DNA of 64,000 bases from Haliotis asinina (Eukaryota; Mollusca; Gastropoda; Lepetellida; Haliotidae): contig NC_090288.1 of the NCBI RefSeq assembly GCF_037392515.1, forward strand, positions 5,325,501-5,389,500, given 5' to 3'. The notes below the pieces were generated by a model. That model saw only the letters and a list, made by a program, of their open reading frames with translations, was not told the origin of the DNA and searched no databases. Both the position numbers and the translations under genes were made by a program. The stretch's first letter is position 1, and every line of letters begins with the position of its first letter. This document shows, one piece after another, positions 56,501 to 64,000 of this stretch.

Positions 56501-59500
56501 TCAAACTTGGGGAGACAGATTGGAGTCCAGGACTCGGCAGCTTTGAAAGACTCAGAGGCGTTGACGAGGTTGATGATTAGATGCAGGTCCATGGGATGGA
56601 GGTAGTATTTCTTCATTCTTACTAATGTCACCAACTGATTGTTAGCAATGATCAGGGCGAATACAAGATCCTGAAACACAGACAAGAAGTCTGAGATAAC
56701 ATCGTGACATGAGTACCATCCGTCAGCAATATTCAAGCTACCATGGTCACATCACTTTGTCCAGTAAATAGTTGACTGGGAGCAACGAACAAATGGTTAA
56801 TACCATGAACAAACAAACATACATACATGCATGCATACATGCATATAGATAGTTCCACTGCTCAAAAGCACCTTGTTTTCCCTTGATCATTGGATTTCCA
56901 TGACCATGATCACAACGGCATGATGTATTCTCAATCTCAACTCACTGGGAAGTATACACCTCTTACTGCCTACTAGGTACACTGAGTTAATGTAGACTCC
57001 CATCCTTACAAGGTGCCCATTCTCAGCTGGATGGACTGGGACACCTACTATGACATAGTCAAGGTACTTTGTCCAAGTTTACTGCAATCATTGTACAAGC
57101 AGCTAGGTGTTTACACATATTCATGAGACCACCATCTGGACATATACCAATGGATTAATGGGTTCTTGTAAGTGCATAGGGTTGTGTACTGCACACTAGG
57201 GGTTGTGACAACAAAGAGACAGCACACATAGCTGACTCCAAGACTTTTACACTTGGTCAGAGGTGGTCTCTACCCTGGCACCTCCAAGATCGCTGGATTA
57301 CTAGCCGGGTGCCTTAGACAGCTTGCCCACCCCGTCCCAAAAAGTACTACAAAACCCTCCCAGACTCATCCCAACGTCTTAATCTCTATCGAAACATGAG
57401 GCACCTGGGACTACTCTGCCATGACCTCAGACAGGATATGCCTTTGTTTATAACATAATGATAATGAAATTAAATATATAGCCAAATATCATAATAAGAC
57501 TTTTTTAGTAAGAAAATCATTAGACATGTACATAAGGTGGGCTAAGGTGTTTTCGCTTTAAATCATCTGAGAGAATCTTTCAAATGGTTGTATCAGCCCT
57601 CTCTTATTGGGCAGGTCAGGGCACAGAAACTTCACAGAGATTTATGGAAATTATAAGAAATAGGCCACCTTTTCATATACACACATAATCTGGCAATATG
57701 ACAATGTATGACAGTCTAGAACCAAGCTAGACATCAACCCATACAACATTCATGTGATGTAATTCTATGAATGTGGACTCACCTTGACTTTTGCATGTTG
57801 CACTATACTTTGAGCAATTATTTCTCGTACTCCACTATCCAAAGGTAAGCATCGCACAGCGCCTAGTAAGAAACCATATTCATTGTCTATTAAGTTCAAC
57901 AAATTGTCAAAAAATTTCTCAGCACCACTTAAAAGTCTTCGGAGATCGTAATTTCTCCGCTGTTTGAATATTTTGGAAAGTGTGCTATAGGTGAGCACAC
58001 TAAGCACTTGGTTGTAAACATATGATAGCTGCAACAACATCTGCTGAGTAGAGTCTGTTCCTCGTGTCACACCAACCATCAACAGATGGTCCCGGATCAA
58101 AAACACAAACTTGTGGTCCCCTGCATTAATGCAGCGAATCTGGTCCTTGTTGTCCTGCACAAAGGACACTAATGCCTGCATCACGCCCATGATGGTCACC
58201 AACTTGTCCTCACTGCCGTACCTGGAGATGAGCAACATCAAGGATCAGCAATTAAAATGGCTGCCTACTTGCCGATCTGTGGCTAGTAGTTTCCTAGGAG
58301 GCCAATGGTCTCTATAACCAAATATCTTACCTTTCTACTAAATGTTTTGAGTAAGTCTTGTTTTGTGCCACTTTTAGTACTGCTGAAATGGCATACCACA
58401 GTATTTTGTTTTCGGTTTGCTATCCCAAAATCACTTTGATAATATGGAATGTTTGGTTTTTGTGCCAAAAACATCATCTTACTCACCCTATGCATATTAC
58501 TTTTGGAATGTCTTCACAAACATTCCATGTTATTCAGTCCTAGATGACATCCTCCACTGTTTCTGACATTTCTGTGTCGCTATTATCAACAACTCATGCT
58601 AATTCCAATGGATGAACTAGATGGTGTAAAGGAACTTTCCTTGGGGTTTCAATTCCACAAAGATCTCTTCTCAAAATTTTAACCAAAGCCTTTCAACCAA
58701 AATGTTTATCCCATCAAATTTTACAGTTAATGAACTGAACAGAGAGCTGTGTACCGAGATACATACGACACCCCAAACTTTTAGTACTACCCAGCTGGAG
58801 GGGGCACCAAAAATGGGTTTCACACATTGTACCCAAAAGGTGAATACTCAGGTCTTGTAGCTTTGAGTGATGCTGGTGCTTTTACTGCTAAGATGTTTGA
58901 ACAAACAATGAAAGGCATATATTACCAGGGATACTACAATCATCAAATATTATCATTGGTATTCACTCTTGAAATGTTTCTATGGGAACCTTCAATCACA
59001 TTAACCAGTGTGTCTCCTAAGTGCTGAAGGTTTATACTAAATTTACGTCACAGAATTCAAGATTCTTCCAAAGCAATCAGTGCCTAAACATCATGCCAGA
59101 TGTACATGGGATGCCTAAACCCAGTAACCGCAGTTGCTCATCATTTGAAGGGAGATAACTTAACAGTTACTGACTTTTGATTGTTATATTTATAGTTTTC
59201 TGCAACGCTTTTATAAACGTCAGTATGTTTGACTCTAAAAGATTATTTTCAACATGATTTTTAAGGAAAAATGAACCCTACCCAAGTTCTCTGAAATAAC
59301 TTTAGATGTTTACAGGACAACTCCAAAGGGTTCTGTGGAGCATCCAGATTTCTTTGGAATGGATTTCATTCATGTTTTGGCAGATAGAAAAAGACATTGT
59401 ATAAGGAAAAAGGAGAACGAAACAAGAACAGGTACTGCACTACAGGCATTCCCACTGCACCTACTTCCAACAGTTACCCTGGTTACATGCTGATACATGC

Positions 59501-61180
59501 ATGACTTGTGTGTGTCAGACAAACCTTCAATGTCGGTAATTATTCATGCTACTGGCAGACAAAGTAGTAGTCAGTCTCAGATGTAATGCCTAGAAATACC
59601 CTTTGGGCACTTGACAGAAAATTTAGGTGTGCCTTTGTGAAAATACGAGCACATCACATCAATGATGTCATTTCAATGTATTGCTCAGATGTTTAGTAAG
59701 ATCATGTGAACCTGTATATTTGAGAACCGGATTTCCTGAACACTTTCATGACTGTCAAGAATAGTTCAGCTTCATTTGTCATGAACACATAAACTCACTC
59801 TAAACTACATTACCATTCAAGAAATTATTTCCTGTACCGAGCACTGGCATTTTAAGTGGCCACACCCATGTTATGCTGTGAGCTTACACTGTCATCGACA
59901 AACGCAAAAAAATTAATTAATTCAGTCAGTGAATACTATTCCACTATCAAAGGTTGCAATTTGTCAAAGTTTTCTATACTACCTTTTGGAAGAATGCAAA
60001 ATGGCTTCATACTATCCATGGCATTATAGAAAATGGTTTCATATGAATGTCTATTGCCAATCAAAAGTCTTCTAATTAATCTCATGGGTAATAAATCACA
60101 ATGTAAATTGTAACACAGATGCCTATATCACAACATAATGCAAGACAATTTCTCAAACACACATCCCAAATATTTAGCATTTTCTGAATGATACATATCA
60201 TATCAGACATCATCATTTGAAAGTCTAGTTCATGCACCTGGAATAGACTGGCTTTCCAGACTCGCTGAGTATAAAGATGTGTTTCCTCTGACATTTCCAG
60301 TGTAAGGTGTTCACATCATCATCATTCAGTTCTTCCACTTGCGCCTCTTCAGCTGACACCTTCCCCTCCACACTCAGCTTGTCAACAGCATTGGATAAAT
60401 CTTTGGTCTGAAAGAACAGAATTATTCTGGTTTGGCATTTACAAGTTATGTGGTGAGGGAAAATGGGATTAAGTGTCAAGGTTACTGCACTTCTATACTT
60501 TGTCTGTATCAACAGGTATGCTTTAGTTGTTTCCCCTTTTGCTGCCAAGCTCAAAGCTGGGTAAGAAAAAGTACCATCTTTTAATATTTTTTGATAATGA
60601 TATGACATGGCTTGTTTAAGCGTCGGATAATGCAACAGAACCTTTTCCCGTCCATAAATGTCAAAGAATGAATCCCGGTATTGATTTAAACATGTAAATA
60701 TGGAATTCCGAATGTGTGCTGATCATGATCATGTATGCACACCTGTGACAGGTCTTTCATGCAGTAGGATATGTCAAGTGGCTACACCTGTCACGCACAT
60801 TTTCAAACATAACCATGTTTCTAATGAAACTGTCATTCAATTTAACACAACGCATTTGAAAGAAATATACCTTCTGAATACACCCCAAATATAAAATACA
60901 AGATTCACACCTCAGTTTGGTCCGATTCCTCGCCGGTGGAGATTTCATTCGAGTCAGCCTGATCATCTGACTGGGAATTCTGTCGCACAATTGAATGGAT
61001 TGGACCAGAGGCTGACTTGGGAAATGGTGCTTCTGCGAGGTTTTCATAATTCAAACTTTCGTACGAATCGCTTGCAATGAACATAACATTTCCACTGGTC
61101 CCAGGTGCTTCGGACTCTAGAAATTCCCCTTGATCCGACTCTGAAGTACTTTGCTGTTCCGCCTCTTTAGAGTCGGCCAT
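53378..61180 (-). CDS. MON1: Vacuolar fusion protein MON1 homologue (7 exons, gene-level entry)
   Basis: On the - strand, exons 61180-60911, 60407-60238, 58221-57783, 56670-56495, 55790-55670, 54238-53957 and 53518-53378 join in phase to a 532-residue protein (human MON1A and MON1B are about 550). MON1 pairs with CCZ1 to activate Rab7 on late endosomes and autophagosomes and to displace the Rab5 exchange machinery. Seen: an acidic, disordered N-terminus (1-130), then family motifs HIFILSESGKPVYSRYGSE, QRRNYDLRRLLSG, LHPMDLHLIINL, SWTPICLPKF, QAHVSYLDD, GIHDLRHFLYKS, QERLFGLYQYLH and the C-terminal LLRWIKREEDRLFIL. These cover the longin-type domains. A single invertebrate MON1 is expected, so A or B is not assigned. 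Confidence 0.95.
53957..54238 (-). CDS. MON1: MON1 exon 6: third domain, N-terminal part
   Basis: Residues 393-486: RLLKYNALRAIGDALRKTSY, QQCGIHDLRHFLYKSRS, SPELEAPYLNQSEQERLFGL, YQYLHHRIH, RPLKILFHVGRYETLLGW. Acceptor TTTTCAG, donor GTAGGT. The preceding 1.4-kb intron holds a MITE. Confidence 0.96.
54955..55580. mobile_element. 626-bp MITE with ~97-bp terminal inverted repeats, TTAA-flanked, in MON1 intron 5
   Basis: Left end 54955-55051 and right end 55482-55580 are inverted copies sharing CACAGTCTAAGTAAACT, CACTCCACCACTGAGTCTAA, AAAACCT and AGGTAACCTTTGAGA. TTAA lies immediately outside both ends (54951-54954, 55581-55584), the target duplication used by piggyBac-type transposases. There is no coding sequence, so it is non-autonomous. 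The piggyBac assignment rests on TTAA alone. Confidence 0.85.
55670..55790 (-). CDS. MON1: MON1 exon 5: second longin-like domain, C-terminal part
   Basis: It completes Ser352 and encodes residues 353-392: GFLQAHVSYLDDNSQTCMLL then LSVDRDSFFTLSECKNKIKE. Acceptor GTTACAG, donor GTGGGA. Reading past the donor gives a different, short tail and a stop, so splicing here is needed to reach exon 6. Confidence 0.94.
56495..56670 (-). CDS. MON1: MON1 exon 4: second longin-like domain, N-terminal part
   Basis: Residues 294-351: DLVFALIIANNQLVTLVRMK, LHPMDLHLIINLVNASESF, SWTPICLPKFDN. These are signature motifs of MON1. Acceptor TTTCAG, donor GTGCTC. Confidence 0.96.
56814..56846. repeat. (CATA/CATG)n microsatellite
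   Basis: Alternating ACATACATACATGCATGCAT tract in MON1 intron 3 at the 3' end of the family B SINE copy. Confidence 0.85.
56850..57342 (-). repeat. Family B tRNA-like SINE in MON1 intron 3
   Basis: The - strand reads GGGACGGGGTGGGCAAGCTG, TCTAAGGCACCCGGCTAGTA, ATCCAGCGATCTTGGAGGTG (tRNA-Leu-like head), then GTACACAACCCTATGCACTT, CCATTGGTATATGTCCAGAT and GTGAGTTGAGATTGAGAATA. It is better preserved at the 5' end than the 50342 copy. Confidence 0.82.
57783..58221 (-). CDS. MON1: MON1 exon 3: first longin-like domain
   Basis: Residues 148-293, the largest exon. YGSEDKLVTIMGVMQALVSF, KFVFLIRDHLLMVGVTRG, LLQLSYVYNQVLSVLT, NYDLRRLLSG and GAVRCLPLDSGVRE are close to vertebrate MON1. Acceptor CTCCAG, donor GTGAGT. 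Confidence 0.96.
58800..58885 (-). repeat. Family C SINE fragment in MON1 intron 2
   Basis: GGGCACCAAAAATGGGTTTC, ACACATTGTACCCAAAAGG and a degraded B box are reversed family C body and head. Confidence 0.65.
60238..60407 (-). CDS. MON1: MON1 exon 2: linker and start of first longin-like domain
   Basis: Residues 91-146 plus two bases of Arg147. A Glu/Asp-rich linker leads into KHIFILSESGKPVYS, the conserved first strand of the family. Acceptor TTTCAG, donor GTGCAT. Confidence 0.93.
60911..61180 (-). CDS. MON1: MON1 exon 1: acidic N-terminal region
   Basis: 90 codons from ATG (61180-61178) to ...ESDQTE, donor GTGTGA. Rich in Ser, Glu and Asp with no stable domain, as in other MON1 N-termini. 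The start context is GGCCGACTC-type reversed sequence (AAGATGGCC), a good Kozak match with purine at -3 and G at +4. Confidence 0.88.
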
Positions 61181-62527
61181 CTTGTATCACACTTTACGTG
61201 CTCTTCAGGAGCTGAGAGTTAGTCGCTGCTGCCACTGGTTGGATTGCCTCCCTTTACGCAGGTACGCACATTATTAACGGTAAATAACGTATTCTATCTG
61301 AAGCTTCAGCAATTCTTTTACAGTATCGCTAGGAGAATACGTGGAACAGGACGTATAACTAGCTTCCTTCATTGTCGTGAAATATCTTTAGAATTTAATA
61401 CATCGATCAGTAGTTGAATCCCAATGTAAGAACTATATATGTATATATGTTGATTCCTTGTTAAACCAGGGATACTCTACTCTACATAAGCTCCGTGCTT
61501 GTTTTTGTCTGTTTTCCAACGTGCGGTGGCGTTTTAAAATAACTTCACTTTCAGTTTTCACAATCTATTTAATCAGGGATAATCTACATGTTAAAGTCTC
61601 CCAGATTTAATAAACAATATAAAATTCGCAAGTTTCGGAATCAAATGAAGTCTGGCTATCCTTCAGTCGAACTGCATACATGTGCTTCGAGAATATTACT
61701 GTCAATGTAGGCAAATTGTTAATCAGTAAATAGTTATAAACATGAGAATGTCTTGCACGGAATAAATATGTAAAAGCTCTGACAGGAAGCACATATTTTG
61801 GCGTCTTTAATCCCTCAGATCCTTTTTCCGTTTAAATGGGGTTTTTCGTTTCTGCCGGAATTATATATTTCTTTAGACTAAGCGTTACTCTTCCTGTAGG
61901 TTTTGACACCAGCGTATTAATGATCAGTAAGTTTCCGTCTTTAAATCGAAAAAACCCCAAATCATTTACTCTTTTCAGCTATGCACGTGAATTTTGCGAA
62001 ATGGTCTGTATTAATTGAAACAAAACACTTCTGGCCCCAGCACGAAGATAGTCGTAAGTGCCATTGATATACGACTATCTTAGCGCTGAGAGCTTCTGTT
62101 GTTGTTTTTGTTGTTGTTGTTAGTTTTTTTTGTTTTGGGTGGTTTTTTGGGTTGTTTTTTTTTGTTTGTTTGGTGTCTGGGTGAAATAAAGATAATCTAT
62201 TCATACAAACACTAGGGTCTCTAGATTAGACCAATCTAGTCTAATCTTTGTGATATTTATCCAAACGTAATAGACACAAATTGGTACCTGTATCTGATCA
62301 GGAACTTGTTCGGCATTCTTATGTCAAAATCATCCCCATACATCGGTTAATATCAGTCTTTTGTGAATAGGGGAAAGGCATATGGCCCGAAACCATGGAT
62401 TGATGTTCGTACTCCTTTAAATCAAATCTATATTTGTATGTGTAAATCCTGTTTGTCATGAGTCACTGACTGAACAACATCACCGTGCGGGGATTCTGAC
62501 CTAACAGAGATGGTCCTGCTCGTAAAT
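61181..62527. other. MON1 5' flank
   Basis: No gene recognised. The promoter and 5' UTR should lie in the first few hundred bases, but no clear core element is visible. A hairpin at 62045-62081 (AAGATAGTCGTA / TACGACTATCTT, perfect 12-bp arms) is followed by a T/G-rich tract at 62098-62175. Confidence 0.55.
62045..62081. repeat. Perfect 12-bp hairpin of the CTAAGATAGTCGTAA type
   Basis: AAGATAGTCGTA (62045-62056) pairs with TACGACTATCTT (62070-62081) across AGTGCCATTGATA. Related to 47160-47220. Confidence 0.8.
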
Positions 62528-62895
62528 CCGTGACGATCCGGGTTAGAATTGATCTTCAGTAAACCATGCTTGTCGTAAGAGGTGACTATCGGCGTCGGGT
62601 GGTCAGGCTTGGTTGACAGTTATGTCATCGTATCCAAAAAGACTATATCCATACTCATGCTGTTGACCACTGGATTGTTTGACCCAGACTTGATTATTTA
62701 AAGACCGTCTTATAGATGGAATATTGCCGAGTGCGGTGCAAAACTAAACCCACTCAATGGTAAGAGGCGGTGAAAGGATTGGCTGGTCAGGATCGGCGAC
62801 TCAGCAGGGCGCTCAATATATCAGTCACTAGATTGCTTGTTTCAGATTCAGTTATTTATACGTCGCGGTCATGTTGCTGTGTTGGGCGTTAAACA
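62528..62895 (+). repeat. Family A SINE-like repeat plus adjacent partial copy
   Basis: First copy 62528-62755: GTGACGATCCGGGTTAGAAT, CCATGCTTGTCGTAAGAGGT, GTCGGGTGGTCAGGCTTGGT, CTCATGCTGTTGACCACTGG, TAGATGGAATATTGCCGAGT. A shorter related piece follows (GTAAGAGGCGGTGAAAGGAT ... TAGATTGCTTGTTTCAG), same orientation. Confidence 0.8.
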
Positions 62896-63357
62896 ACAAA
62901 CAGCTGAATAACTCCACAATGAACATGTAGTATTATAGTTACATGATTTCCTCAAGTCACATCCTGTTTTAGAATGTTCTCAAGTGTTAAGCCTTGTTCC
63001 TAGTTTATAACCAGAATGTGATTTAGTTTATAATTTTATATTTAGCAAAGAAAAAAGAACATGGATATTTCCGTTTCACTTGTGTGAAAAAAAATCAAAA
63101 TGATTACACGCTGTCTACTTTTAGTCACAAGTACAAAATTAGGAGATAAACATCATGTGTTGGTCAATTTCCGGGTGTTATTGAGTATTTGGCGCACTGG
63201 AATACATTTGGAAACGAAGGCGTCTAAACCGGACCTTCACGGGTCCTAGAATCTTGAATGGAAGCAGAAGTGGGGGGTGTTCAAATCATACAAACAGGTG
63301 AGAATTCAGGGATATCACATTGAACCAAGCAATCTGAACGACTTAACGTTTATGAGT
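62896..63357. other. Unassigned flank
   Basis: Nothing recognisable. Confidence 0.4.
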
Positions 63358-63632
63358 GAATGAGTGAGTGAGTTTAGTTTTACGTCGCACTTAGCAATAT
63401 TCCAGCTATATGGCGACGGTCTGTAAATAATCGAGTCTGGACCAGACTATACAGTGATCAACAACATGAGCATCGATCTGCGCAATTGGGAACCGATGAC
63501 ATGTGTCAACCAAGTCAGCTAGTCTGACCACCCGATCCCGTTAGTCGCCTTTTACGACAAGCACAGTCACTTCCTATGGCAAGCATGGGTTGCTGAGGGC
63601 CTGTGCTACCCCGGGACCTTCACGGGTCCTTA
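63358..63632 (-). repeat. Family A SINE-like repeat, best full-length copy
   Basis: Runs from GTGAGTGAGTTTAGTTTTAC through GCAATATTCCAGCTATATGG, GAGTCTGGACCAGACTATAC, ACATGAGCATCGATCTGCGC, CCCGATCCCGTTAGTCGCCT and GGCAAGCATGGGTTGCTGAG to CCCCGGGACCTTCACGGGTC. About 275 bp, useful as a reference for the family. Confidence 0.92.
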
Positions 63633-63727
63633 ACGTTTATGTGGGTAGTGGGCGACTTAACCCTGCGTTCCACCTTATCTCAGGTTTCAATCGGCGAATT
63701 TGATGTGTAATTGTTTAGGGGTAGCTA

Positions 63728-63857
63728 GTGGAGTAGCCAAATGGTTAAAGCGTTAGCTCGTCGCGCCGAAGACCCTTTTTCGATTCCTCACATGGGTACA
63801 ATGTGTGAAACCAATTTCTGGTGTCCCTCGCCGTGATATTGCTGGAATATCCTCACA
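63728..63857 (+). repeat. Family C tRNA-derived SINE
   Basis: GGAGTAGCCAAATGGTTAAA, GCGTTAGCTCGTCGCGCCGA, TTCGATTCCTCACATGGG, TACAATGTGTGAAACCAATT, CCCTCGCCGTGATATTGCTG, GAATATCC, truncated at the tail. Confidence 0.85.
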
Positions 63858-64000
63858 TGGAATCCGAATTAGTAATGATAAATATCAGCAATGGCCACAC
63901 TGACAAAGTTGAAAATGGAGTTGCTGGTCTGTGTCTTGACTCATGGTTTGTGTCCTAGTTTTTATATCAAGACACTTGACAAATAATAATCATCTTTGAT

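Overview
The window is animal nuclear DNA. Both protein-coding genes are split by GT-AG introns, non-coding DNA dominates, and the repeats are SINEs, Tc1-type transposons, a decayed LINE and many minisatellites. The dispersed repeats (tails reading GTGAGTGAGTTTAG...CGCCGC on one strand, tRNA-like heads with GGTTCGATTCCCCACATGGG) are of a kind I associate with abalone (Haliotis) and related gastropods. Gastropod is my working assignment, from repeat memory plus gene divergence, and was not checked by search.

Two host genes are complete in the window and converge. (1) On the + strand, 4216-40913, lies a 13-exon SLC6 neurotransmitter:sodium symporter. It can be joined exactly from splice sites and phases into a 638-residue protein that most resembles the GABA-transporter (GAT) branch. 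Intron 1 is 26 kb and the other eleven are 0.27-2.3 kb. (2) On the - strand, 61180-53378, lies a seven-exon MON1 gene (532 residues). MON1 is the subunit of the Mon1-Ccz1 Rab7 exchange factor that matures endosomes and autophagosomes. The two genes have no evident functional link.

Layout: 1-4.2 kb is upstream sequence with SINE fragments and a perfect 31-bp hairpin. 4.2-4.45 kb is SLC6 exon 1. 4.45-30.46 kb is intron 1, holding short tandem arrays, a palindromic CRE-motif element (10.45-11.31 kb), an apparently intact Tc1-like transposon (12.34-13.63 kb), a roughly 1.7-kb array of a 17-bp unit (19.33-21.04 kb) and a decayed LINE (23.8-25.6 kb). 30.46-40.91 kb carries SLC6 exons 2-13; its introns contain arrays (one of which begins on a splice donor) and a second apparently intact Tc1-like transposon (37.54-39.15 kb). 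40.9-53.4 kb is a region without recognisable genes between the two 3' ends, part of which may be MON1 3' UTR. 53.4-61.2 kb is MON1, with a TTAA-flanked MITE in intron 5 and a tRNA-like SINE in intron 3. 61.2-64 kb is MON1 upstream sequence with several SINEs.

The most useful leads are: a glutamine at the SLC6 position held by Tyr60 in GAT1; a 22-bp minisatellite whose first copy is the exon 6 splice donor; two SINE families with different heads but a common 3' tail; and several long hairpins that may be unclassified palindromic elements. I found no obvious new multi-gene system.
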